Source of the DNA: GCA-2705995 sp965661625
GTDB lineage: Bacteria > Bacteroidota > Bacteroidia > Flavobacteriales_G > Salibacteraceae
Direction of reading: 5' to 3'
Length of the DNA: 64,000 bases
NCBI GenBank assembly: GCA_965661625.1
Contig: CBFIEM010000004.1
Coordinates: 1 to 64,000, forward strand
This document shows positions 28,041 through 36,197 of the stretch, one piece after another. The notes under the pieces are model-generated. The model did not search any database, was not told where the DNA came from, and worked only from the letters and a program-made list of their open reading frames with translations. The position numbers and the translations under genes are program-made. Positions within the stretch are counted from its first letter, which is position 1. The number at the start of each line of letters is the position of its first letter.

Positions 28041-28539
28041 GCTCGTGATTTATGTGCTGACCATGGCCCATCGAATCCTTGCCTATTAATTCAATCCCCA
28101 TTCGTTGAGCAACGCCATTTATAAAGTTATTCGACTCCTCCAATGCTGTATTCATCTGGTTCGCTACCGATTGAATTTTAACCAATTCACCATTCAAGTA
28201 GTCCAATGCCTCTTCGTCACTAGTTCCTTCTCGGTAATCTTGATCAAAACTCCTCATCCAGTTCATCATTCCAGCATTAGCGTCACCGAGGGCTTCTATT
28301 AGTGTTTGCGTTCTCTTGAGGGGACGAGCAAGGTCCATAGCTGAAGTATCTGATTTCAGTCTATTTTCAATCAATTTTAACTGTTCAATCACCTCATCAA
28401 TATCAGCCATTTTAGGCATTACCTCATCGTGAACGGCAAATACCTGTTCCTCTGTTCGTTGAACTTCATTTGCCTTTTCTGAGTTCACACACCCAGCAAA
28501 GCACATCGCACTGATAATAATGGTTACAAATAATCTCAT
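28033..28539 (-). CDS. Helical lipoprotein with His-rich tail, in the SCO operon
   Basis: A 168-aa lipoprotein (lipobox FAGC, Cys17) that appears almost wholly alpha-helical, with heptad-like spacing of Leu/Ile/Met and many Glu/Gln residues over about 40-150. The C-terminus MGHGQHINHEHE holds four His and one Met in the last dozen residues, a likely metal-binding tail. It is the first gene of the SCO-cytochrome c operon. No named family is recognised; similar small proteins in this phylum carry vague labels. A copper-binding role is inferred from the tail and the neighbours. Confidence 0.7.
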   Translation of the reverse strand: MRLFVTIIISAMCFAGCVNSEKANEVQRTEEQVFAVHDEVMPKMADIDEVIEQLKLIENRLKSDTSAMDLARPLKRTQTLIEALGDANAGMMNWMRSFDQDYREGTSDEEALDYLNGELVKIQSVANQMNTALEESNNFINGVAQRMGIELIGKDSMGHGQHINHEHE

Positions 28540-28544
28540 ACGTT

Positions 28545-29753
28545 TTATTTAAGTGATAAAAATTCCAATTCATTAATTGCCAAAAAAGCCATGAGTCCCA
28601 TAGCAGTCTCTAGAGCACTTTCATCAACATCGAAGCGAGGTGTGTGCAGACCGTGTGCCTGACATTCCAAGTTATCCGCTGTTCCCAAACGGTAAAAACA
28701 TACGGGATAACGCTGCGAATAATAAGCAAAATCTTCAGCTGTCATTCTCAAATCCAAATCAATAACATTTTCAGCTCCAAGGAATTCCTCTGCCAACTGT
28801 TTGGACCTTATTGTGAAGTCCTCATCATTAGCAAGAAAAGGATATCCTTCCCGAATATCAACCTCACAATTACCACCCATACTCGCAACTAGTCCTTCAG
28901 CAATAGCTTTGATATCCCGATGGGCTACTTTTCGCCATGCCTCATCAAAAGTTCGAAATGTGCCTTGAATCTTTACTTCGTCAGGAATTACATTAGTTGC
29001 TCCGAGGCCTTCAATGCGACCAAACGAAAGTACACCCGGCAGTTTAGGGTTCTTTCTTCTACTAATTACCTGTTGAAGCGCTGTGATTAATTGTGCGCTA
29101 ATCATTACAGGGTCTACCAATTTATCTGGCAGTGCCGCATGACCTCCTTTTCCTAAAACTGTAATGTAAATTTCATCACACGAAGCCATATACATTCCCG
29201 GCCTAAAACCAACCTTTCCAGCAGGCAAGTCTGGGTAAACATGCTGACCAAGAATAGCTTTTGGAGTTCGATTAGAAAAAACACCTTCCTCAATCATAAG
29301 TTTGGCCCCTCCGGGTAAAAGCTCTTCACCTGGCTGAAAAACAAAACTTACCGTTCCAGAAAAAAACTGTTTCACACTTTGTAAAATGCGAAGGGTTCCC
29401 AATAATGATGCTGTGTGCATATCATGTCCACAAGCATGCATAACCCCTTCATTTTTTGACGCGTATGGCTGACCTGTCTGCTCTTGAATTGGCAGTGCAT
29501 CTATGTCAGCACGCAACGCTACCCGAGACTCTGAGTGAGATTTTCCACCCTTAATTTCGCCATAAATTCCAGTTTTTACCCAATCACCTTCGTACTGGAT
29601 TTCCAGCTTGTCCAATTCAGCTTTTATGAAATTACTGGTTTGATACTCCTCAAAGCTTAGTTCCGGATTTTCATGGAGGTGTCTCCTAACTTGAATCACT
29701 TGATCTAAGTATCGTTTAGACAACTCCTTTATTTTATCGCTTAAGCTAGACAC
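28545..29753 (-). CDS. M20 family amidohydrolase
   Basis: A 402-aa metal-dependent amidohydrolase of the IAA-amino-acid hydrolase/carboxypeptidase group. Metal-binding residues are visible in HACGHDMHTAS and in GEELLPGGA, with the dimerisation part GKGGHAALPDKLVDPV and the closing His in AHGLHTPRFDVDE. It removes acyl groups from amino acids or peptides. The start codon is GTG, chosen because no in-frame ATG precedes the conserved RRHLHENPELSFEE. It ends 5 bp before the lipoprotein gene of the SCO operon and could be co-transcribed with it. Confidence 0.92.
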   Translation of the reverse strand: MSSLSDKIKELSKRYLDQVIQVRRHLHENPELSFEEYQTSNFIKAELDKLEIQYEGDWVKTGIYGEIKGGKSHSESRVALRADIDALPIQEQTGQPYASKNEGVMHACGHDMHTASLLGTLRILQSVKQFFSGTVSFVFQPGEELLPGGAKLMIEEGVFSNRTPKAILGQHVYPDLPAGKVGFRPGMYMASCDEIYITVLGKGGHAALPDKLVDPVMISAQLITALQQVISRRKNPKLPGVLSFGRIEGLGATNVIPDEVKIQGTFRTFDEAWRKVAHRDIKAIAEGLVASMGGNCEVDIREGYPFLANDEDFTIRSKQLAEEFLGAENVIDLDLRMTAEDFAYYSQRYPVCFYRLGTADNLECQAHGLHTPRFDVDESALETAMGLMAFLAINELEFLSLK

Positions 29754-29824
29754 ACTGCAAAGAAAATGAATCAGTAATGTATAAACAGGTTTTTATCTCC
29801 GTATTTTTCAAATTAAGCGCAATG

Positions 29825-32800
29825 CTAAAAATCTAATCCCAAAGAAAAGTGAGTCATTGGTTCACGAACGATTCCATCTTCTACTCCCCAAGCATGATCC
29901 AATCTCATGAAATATCCGAATAATTTAGACCTCACACCTATTCCATAAGACCCTACAATCGGGTCCTTTTTATTATCTAGTATTATGCGAAGCGAGCCAT
30001 TAACCACCTCTGATGTATTAAATGCATTCTCTTCACTGTAAGGGGATGGTCCTGTCCATGCTGTTCCAAGGTCTCCAAAACCAACAACCTGAAAGTTTTT
30101 AATGAAATCTGATTTAATGGGTCTATTCATTAAATACTTAAAAACTGGCCACCTCAGCTCTGAATTTATAACCGCAAAACTATTTCCGTTACGAATGTTC
30201 TGAATAAACCCACGCATGTTAGTCGCAATAGACTGGAAATAATAGTTCTGATCCTGGGCAATTGCCACATCGTTGTTAAAACGGGGATTGCTATTAAACA
30301 CAATCCAATTGTCAACTGACCCCATGTAATACACCAACCTTCGACTACCCAAACTGGTACTGGCAGCAAACCTATTTGCCCAGATTAAATCGCGATGGAT
30401 TTTTTGATAATGGCGAACATCAGCACCCAAAATCAGGATATCAGAATTTGGAGTTTGGGGTACATAATATGATTCTGCAAACACCTTATATCGCGTTCCG
30501 TTATACAGGTTCAACCCTTTTTGTCTTGTATTGTCAAAAACTAGCTCAAGCTTACCCCCTACCCAATTCACGGTAGAACTTGCTTCGTCGAGGCGCTGAC
30601 GATCTGTACTTAAAGTTACATTTTGATCATTCCTGAGGATACCGGTCCCTCTAAGCCCTAAAACTTCTGTAAGCGGCCATTTAAATTTAGCCCTTAATTG
30701 ATGTATAAAAATCCGTTCCAACGTAAGGGCATCAGCTTGCTGTGTGAGCACTTGTCGCTGAAACGTGTATTCCTTATCCAATCGTTGTTTGCGATTTTTA
30801 AACGTTAAAAAGTACTCTGTATTATTACCATTGAAGGAGTAACGCATACCACCTTCGATTTTATAATCCTCAAACAAGTCTAACGCACCAACTTTTATTA
30901 CAGCCCCCATTCCCGGGTTGATGTAGGGACCACCATTAAAACGCTGATAGATTTGATTGGCAAAGTCAAAATCGAACTGTGTAATTAGTTCAGTTGGTAA
31001 GAAAGCTGTTCTATACCTTAACCTTTTTGGAAGAACAAATTCAGGTTGCTCACCTTCCGGTGCAACATTACCCGTTTTCTGACCTGGTAACCCCGGCTTT
31101 TCTAATGCCACATCTTCCGCTTGCTCTACTGGAGTGTCTTCAGGAGAGCCGTCCCAACTTTTTTCATTTTCAAATTGATAATTATCAATATCAACTTTTG
31201 TCGCTGTTTCTTCTGAAATAGGTAAGGTTTCTACCTCAATTTGGATGGCGCGATTCGATAATTCACCAGCACCTGAAATAATTTCATTCAGTGCTTTATC
31301 TGTTTGGTTCAATTGAGGATCAACCACTTTTAACGCTATCGGTTTAATTTCAGAAACACTACCTGAATAGAATTGATATGCCCCATCCTTAAAAGCCATC
31401 TCCAAAAACTGATTCGACCCTACATCCAAGGTATGATTTAAAATGTTCCGCGTATAGTTTGTGGCCAGCTTGATGTCGGTTACGTAACGGTAATGAATCG
31501 TTGTATCTATTCGCGCAATAACACTATCTCGCTGAGCTATACCTCGGTTTACCACTCCAGACTGATCGGTTAAAAAGGTATACCTATCCGCTTTTAAAGC
31601 ATGTGGGTAGCGCTCATCAGCTTTTGGTGTGTTCGTAATTCGTGTAAGTACGGAAGACTTTTGCACAGTGTTATAAATGAATAGGTCATTGTTTTTTTGG
31701 AAATCGTAAATAATCTCCTTCCGAGTGTTTTTGAGTGTATCATTCGTGCGGTTAGAAGCAAAAACAATTCCGTCTCCAGAGGTTGTCCATGACGGATCGA
31801 GCTCATCATACTGATCAAACGTTAGCTGTTTAAGGCTTTTCGTTAGGGTACTGTATGTAAATAAATCCGTTTGACTATTCTTGATTGCGATCAACGCAAG
31901 CGTTTTTCCATCCGGAGCAAATGAAAAGTCCAACACTTTGTCTAAAGTTCTAAAGTTTTCCGTTTGCCATGACTTAGCTTCCAAGTCATATACCGCAAAT
32001 ACAAGCTCTCCCTTCTTTTCATAAACAGCTCCTAAGCGATCACCAGCAGGATGCCAATCTAACAATGGATATGAAACATCTGGTATACGGTCTAGTTTGT
32101 GCTCTCCCTTCAAGATCCGTTTGCGTTTTGCTTTTAATTTACCCCTACGTTCATATGTTTCATAAAGCCAAACTTTATATTGACCCAATTCATTTGACAT
32201 CATTGCAAACCGGTCCTTAACTGGCCCGACCTCTAACTGATGGTATGTCCGCGACTTTCGCGTCCTGATTACAACCGGTGTTTCAGACGGGGCTTCTTGT
32301 TGTTTTTCCTCAAACTCATATTGATCTCGGTAGAAACTCAAACTATCCTCAATCAATGTAGCAAGGGAAACCCCCAAAACGAATAAAAATCCCGACTCTA
32401 CATTACGACTGATTCGAGCCATGTAGAGAATATTTGGTACAACATTAGGGCCATATATCTCAGCTATGAAATGCCAAAGGGAGTGTCCAGCCACACGAGC
32501 ATCGACTCCCGTAAGCCTGTTGAACTTAGAGAATCTTTCTGAAATCACGCCATCCCTCATCCTTCCATCAACAGCAGGACTCCAAGGTTCATCTAAGTAA
32601 GATACTAAGCCGTTCACATACCAATCTGGAAGGGTTAGTAAAGCACTGTTTTTTAGCACTTCCTTCCAATTTTCACCGAACATCATTTGTCGAACATAAA
32701 TTTCGGCCAACCCTTGTCGAATTTGATGTTTTAACTTTTCGTGATCACCCTCGAAATATAAGAAGAGCTTATTTCCCTGAATGCGCGTAACCCCGCCAAT

Positions 32801-33154
32801 ATTCTGATCATCGCCATCTTCGAGCCCGATGTTGGACTGGCGCCAATCTGACTGACTGTTGAAAATAACAATGTAGTATTTACTCGAAATCCGATAGTCT
32901 AATCGCTTTTGAAACTCTTTAGCAGTTTCATTGGCAACTTTGGCAGTATACGCTGCTAAATTATTACCAGTACCATAGAAGTAAATGTTGAACCGAGGAA
33001 AATCATAATGATCCCACTCAAAGGACTCATATTGAATCCTGTTTTTTCCAAAAACTTGATGCGAGCCCCGGTAAAATTGACCAAAAGATGAAGCAGCGGA
33101 AAATGCACAAATAAGTGCAACCAAAACAGCTTTCGTTTTTATCCAATCCAACAT
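29825..33154 (-). CDS. Three-part surface protein: peptidase-like, beta-propeller and outer-membrane barrel
   Basis: An 1109-aa exported protein (signal peptide 1-25, ending SSFGQ). Part 1 (about 25-285) resembles the peptidase-MA fold, with LPDWYVNGLVSYL where such enzymes have their W-x-x-EG-x-A motif, but without any HExxH, so it is probably inactive. Part 2 (about 295-600) has TolB/PD40-type propeller repeats, such as LDFSFAPDGKTLALIA and LDPSWTTSGDGIVFASNRTND. An acidic, Pro/Glu-rich linker (about 640-725) leads to part 3 (about 735-1109), a barrel of the surface-antigen type ending in the aromatic strand FSLGLDF. Proteins like it are often labelled TolB-like. Its role is unknown. Confidence 0.8.
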   Translation of the reverse strand: MLDWIKTKAVLVALICAFSAASSFGQFYRGSHQVFGKNRIQYESFEWDHYDFPRFNIYFYGTGNNLAAYTAKVANETAKEFQKRLDYRISSKYYIVIFNSQSDWRQSNIGLEDGDDQNIGGVTRIQGNKLFLYFEGDHEKLKHQIRQGLAEIYVRQMMFGENWKEVLKNSALLTLPDWYVNGLVSYLDEPWSPAVDGRMRDGVISERFSKFNRLTGVDARVAGHSLWHFIAEIYGPNVVPNILYMARISRNVESGFLFVLGVSLATLIEDSLSFYRDQYEFEEKQQEAPSETPVVIRTRKSRTYHQLEVGPVKDRFAMMSNELGQYKVWLYETYERRGKLKAKRKRILKGEHKLDRIPDVSYPLLDWHPAGDRLGAVYEKKGELVFAVYDLEAKSWQTENFRTLDKVLDFSFAPDGKTLALIAIKNSQTDLFTYSTLTKSLKQLTFDQYDELDPSWTTSGDGIVFASNRTNDTLKNTRKEIIYDFQKNNDLFIYNTVQKSSVLTRITNTPKADERYPHALKADRYTFLTDQSGVVNRGIAQRDSVIARIDTTIHYRYVTDIKLATNYTRNILNHTLDVGSNQFLEMAFKDGAYQFYSGSVSEIKPIALKVVDPQLNQTDKALNEIISGAGELSNRAIQIEVETLPISEETATKVDIDNYQFENEKSWDGSPEDTPVEQAEDVALEKPGLPGQKTGNVAPEGEQPEFVLPKRLRYRTAFLPTELITQFDFDFANQIYQRFNGGPYINPGMGAVIKVGALDLFEDYKIEGGMRYSFNGNNTEYFLTFKNRKQRLDKEYTFQRQVLTQQADALTLERIFIHQLRAKFKWPLTEVLGLRGTGILRNDQNVTLSTDRQRLDEASSTVNWVGGKLELVFDNTRQKGLNLYNGTRYKVFAESYYVPQTPNSDILILGADVRHYQKIHRDLIWANRFAASTSLGSRRLVYYMGSVDNWIVFNSNPRFNNDVAIAQDQNYYFQSIATNMRGFIQNIRNGNSFAVINSELRWPVFKYLMNRPIKSDFIKNFQVVGFGDLGTAWTGPSPYSEENAFNTSEVVNGSLRIILDNKKDPIVGSYGIGVRSKLFGYFMRLDHAWGVEDGIVREPMTHFSLGLDF

Positions 33155-33263
33155 CTCTAATGTGCTTCTTTACGAATCAGTAAATTTACAATATTATCTT
33201 GCGTCCTTGCTTGTTTTATCCTATTCTAATATGGCAGAATGAATAAACTTACAAACTAAACTC

Positions 33264-33908
33264 ATGAACGTACAAACATTCACATTTAACGGTTTTCAAG
33301 AGAATACGTTCATTCTTATTGAACAACAGGAATGTATCATTATTGACCCAGGGTGCTACACAACAGATGAACAACAGGTTTTAGCCGATTTTATTGCCTC
33401 GGAAAAACTAAATCCTGTTCGCTTGATTAACACTCACTTTCACCTAGATCATATTCTAGGGAATCATTTTGTTTCAAAACGTTACGGATTGCAGGTTGAA
33501 GGCCATGAAAAAGGAGAGGTTACTTGTGCCTATGCAAAACGCTCAGCAGAAATGTATGGCTTCAACAATTATATAGATACACCACCAATAAAAAACTACC
33601 TCAAGGAAGGGGATACTGTAGCACTGGGGAATTCATCGCTAACCGTGCTTTTTGTCCCTGGCCATGCGCCTGGCCACATTGTGCTTTACTGCGAAAAGGA
33701 TGACTTTGTTATTGCTGGAGACACATTATTCAACGGAAGTATCGGTCGAACAGACCTTCCTGGGGGTGATTTCAAAACTTTGGAGGAGCGTATTAAAACG
33801 CAGCTGTATACTCTACCAGAATCTTGCACTGTTCATTGTGGACATGGACCATCAACTACAATTGGAGCTGAGAAGTACTCCAACCCTTTCGTTAGCATTC
33901 CGCGCTAG
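33264..33908 (+). CDS. MBL-fold metallo-hydrolase, glyoxalase II-like
   Basis: A 214-aa metallo-beta-lactamase-fold hydrolase. The metal motif THFHLDH is present (His, His, Asp, His ligands), followed by a later His in GHAPGHIVLY, the Asp in AGDTLFNGSIGRTDLPGGD, and the final His in CGHGPSTTIG. This full ligand set and length match hydroxyacylglutathione hydrolase-like proteins, which split thioesters. In a Bacteroidota genome the true substrate is uncertain. Its stop overlaps that of the convergent barrel gene by 4 bp. Confidence 0.93.
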   Translation: MNVQTFTFNGFQENTFILIEQQECIIIDPGCYTTDEQQVLADFIASEKLNPVRLINTHFHLDHILGNHFVSKRYGLQVEGHEKGEVTCAYAKRSAEMYGFNNYIDTPPIKNYLKEGDTVALGNSSLTVLFVPGHAPGHIVLYCEKDDFVIAGDTLFNGSIGRTDLPGGDFKTLEERIKTQLYTLPESCTVHCGHGPSTTIGAEKYSNPFVSIPR

Positions 33909-34723
33909 TCGCCATATCCATTCTGGAAATTACCGGGTAAATTCGGATTTTGAACCGGGGGACATTTAATTTTCCCGAACCGAAAAAAGAGCAGGTTCAC
34001 GGTTAGGTGGATCGGGTGATATTCGTTATTAAAATAACTAAACCCAGCTGCATAATCGCGCTCAGGTAATAAAGTGTAAATGGGTGCATCAACAGTAAAC
34101 CAGAGTACTTTATCCACATCCAATTTATAACCCCAACCGAGCTTACCGTAGGCTCCTATCCATGGTTTGTTCTCAGGATTTCCCCACTTTGATTCTACAA
34201 TGAGTTCATACCCTTTATGGGTTGGGAATCCATAGTTCACGTATATTCCTGGCCCTAGGGTAAGGAAGTTATAGTTGTTCAAACGCATTACAGCATTTAT
34301 TCCAAGAAAGAGTCCCGCTTGAAAGTCGCCGAAGGTGGCTGTTGAACTAATTTCATTCACAGTTGAATTAGCAACTTGTTCATAAGACTCTTCGCCCCTC
34401 AAAAGAGCAACACGCGCTCCATAATCTAAGAAGCGAAAAATAAATGGTTTACTGAATTGGTAGTACCTGCCAATACTAATTGTCGGGCCCAGTTTACCTA
34501 TGGGCACGGCTCTATATTGGCTTCCGGCAACTGTAATTTCATCTCCCGATTCAATTTCATATAGGTAGTTCAACCCTCCTCCTAAGACCCAACCACCATT
34601 AGCATAATCTATCGCAAGTGGAAATGGATCCTTTTTCACCTTCTGGTTCTTGCGGTATGTCCGCTGGCCAATTGAAAAACTGGAAATCCCTGAGAGCAAC
34701 AGTATAAGCATACACTTATACAT
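33905..34723 (-). CDS. Putative outer-membrane beta-barrel, end of kynurenine operon
   Basis: A 272-aa exported protein with a signal peptide (about 1-19, ending SIGQ) and long runs of alternating strand residues, such as GGWVLGGGLNYLYEIES, PTISIGRYYQFS, FQAGLFLGINAVM, LGPGIYVNYGF and AYGKLGWGYKL. The pattern is that of a porin-like barrel, with no known motif. It starts 3 bp after the kmo stop, so it is part of the kynU-kmo transcript; whether it moves tryptophan-derived compounds or is simply a hitchhiker is unknown. Confidence 0.65.
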   Translation of the reverse strand: MYKCMLILLLSGISSFSIGQRTYRKNQKVKKDPFPLAIDYANGGWVLGGGLNYLYEIESGDEITVAGSQYRAVPIGKLGPTISIGRYYQFSKPFIFRFLDYGARVALLRGEESYEQVANSTVNEISSTATFGDFQAGLFLGINAVMRLNNYNFLTLGPGIYVNYGFPTHKGYELIVESKWGNPENKPWIGAYGKLGWGYKLDVDKVLWFTVDAPIYTLLPERDYAAGFSYFNNEYHPIHLTVNLLFFRFGKIKCPPVQNPNLPGNFQNGYGD

Positions 34724-34726
34724 ACA

Positions 34727-36070
34727 TTATATAGCGGAGGCTGCTTTTACAATTTCATCGACAATTACTTGATCATCCCAGTTAGCGTGAATAGTTGGTT
34801 TGGACATAATCTGATCCATGATTCGCTCCTGAGCTTTTCCTCGATTCAATGCATCTGAATAACGAATGTGGGAGAACGTAACTTGAGAGTAAAGCGGAAT
34901 CCACACGTCAGGATGTTGCTCAAATACTTTTTTCTCAATTTTCTTCCGAAGCAGGAAGTCTTCATCCCCTACTTTATCGCGCATCTCTATGTAGTTATTG
35001 AGTGCTAACTCAGCAATAGCGTCGCCATCTGGTTTTCGCGTTACAGCAAAATCTTCAAATAGCTCATCCCAGTTATTTCCATGCTTTTCATGAAGCTCAT
35101 GAAATACTGAACAATCTTCAAAACCCGAGTTCATTCCCTGACCGTAAAAGGGTACAATCGCATGGGAGGCATCACCCATCAACAGTACTTTACCACCATA
35201 ATTCCAAGGCTCGCATCGCACGGTAACCAGAGAAGCATCGGGGTTGGCAAAATATTCTTCAGCAACGTGTGGAAGGAGTTCGTAAAAATCAGGAAATTCT
35301 TCTTTGAAGAAATCTTCTACGTGTTCTTTTGACTTTAAACTTTCAAAACTTGTTGGGCCTTGATGAGGAAAGAATAAAGTGCACGTATAGCTTCCATCTA
35401 AGTTAGGAAGGGCGATTAACATATATTCCCCTCTAGGCCAAATATGCAATGCATTCTTTTCGATTTGATGCGTACCATCTGAATTGGCGGCAAGCAACAG
35501 CTCTTTATATCCATGACTGAGGTACGTTTGGGAAAAGTTAAACCGGTCTGTTTTCATCATCCGTGTCCGAACAGCAGAAAAAGCACCATCTGTTCCTAAA
35601 ATAATAACGGCTTGTTCCTGCGTCTTCATTCCTGAAGAAACATCCTCAAAATACAAGGTATTTGAATCCAAGTCGATGTCGTTACAACGCTGGTTAAAGT
35701 GGAAGGTAACATTGCTGTAAGTCGTAGCCTTCAGTAAAAGTCGTTTATTCAAATCCCCGCGTGAAACGCTATAAATCGCCTCACCTTCTTTACCATATTG
35801 CTGGTACGTAAGGTTACTTTGTTTGTCATGCATCAACCTGCCAGTCATCGGAATGGAAATGGTTTCTATTTCCTCAACCATATCGGCATACTCCAATGCT
35901 TTCCAGCCACGGGTTGAAAGTGCTAGGTTAATGGAACGACCACCAACTAGCTCAATATTCCTAAGGTCAGGACGACGTTCAAACACATGCACATCATACC
36001 CCTTCTTCGCCATTAAAATTGCTTGAAGGGATCCTACCAAACCTGCTCCTACTATGATTACTTTTTCCAT
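34727..36070 (-). CDS. kmo: Kynurenine 3-monooxygenase
   Basis: A 447-aa FAD enzyme that hydroxylates L-kynurenine to 3-hydroxykynurenine with NADPH and O2. From the chosen ATG the FAD dinucleotide motif VGAGLVG is at 7-13 and the second FAD motif GDASHAIVPFYGQGMNSGFEDC is near residue 300. RSINLALSTRG and YHELHEKHG-like segments fit the KMO family. The C-terminus has no long hydrophobic anchor, as in bacterial KMO. An in-frame ATG 36 nt upstream is rejected because it lies inside the 41-aa gene ending one base before this start. It acts just before kynureninase. Confidence 0.95.
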   Translation of the reverse strand: MEKVIIVGAGLVGSLQAILMAKKGYDVHVFERRPDLRNIELVGGRSINLALSTRGWKALEYADMVEEIETISIPMTGRLMHDKQSNLTYQQYGKEGEAIYSVSRGDLNKRLLLKATTYSNVTFHFNQRCNDIDLDSNTLYFEDVSSGMKTQEQAVIILGTDGAFSAVRTRMMKTDRFNFSQTYLSHGYKELLLAANSDGTHQIEKNALHIWPRGEYMLIALPNLDGSYTCTLFFPHQGPTSFESLKSKEHVEDFFKEEFPDFYELLPHVAEEYFANPDASLVTVRCEPWNYGGKVLLMGDASHAIVPFYGQGMNSGFEDCSVFHELHEKHGNNWDELFEDFAVTRKPDGDAIAELALNNYIEMRDKVGDEDFLLRKKIEKKVFEQHPDVWIPLYSQVTFSHIRYSDALNRGKAQERIMDQIMSKPTIHANWDDQVIVDEIVKAASAI

Positions 36071-36071
36071 G

Positions 36072-36197
36072 TTAATCTTCGAGTTTACGCTTAAAATACC
36101 TTCCACCTTTAGGACGGCGATTAGCCTTGCGACTAAATATCCTCACCACAACGATTCCAGCGAGAAGAATCCCAAATACCTGAAGGTAAAACGTCAT
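36072..36197 (-). CDS. 41-aa single-span membrane protein between kynU and kmo
   Basis: A 41-codon ATG frame. Its ATG overlaps the kynureninase stop (ATGA, 4 bp shared) and its TAA ends one base before the kmo ATG, so the three genes are packed with no spare DNA. Residues ~3-21 are a hydrophobic helix (FYLQVFGILLAGIVVV) and residues ~22-41 are strongly basic (RIFSRKANRRPKGG and on), giving an N-out/C-in, single-span topology. No family is recognised. Coupling and topology argue that it is real; a role in anchoring the pathway enzymes at the membrane is only a guess. Confidence 0.65.
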   Translation of the reverse strand: MTFYLQVFGILLAGIVVVRIFSRKANRRPKGGRYFKRKLED

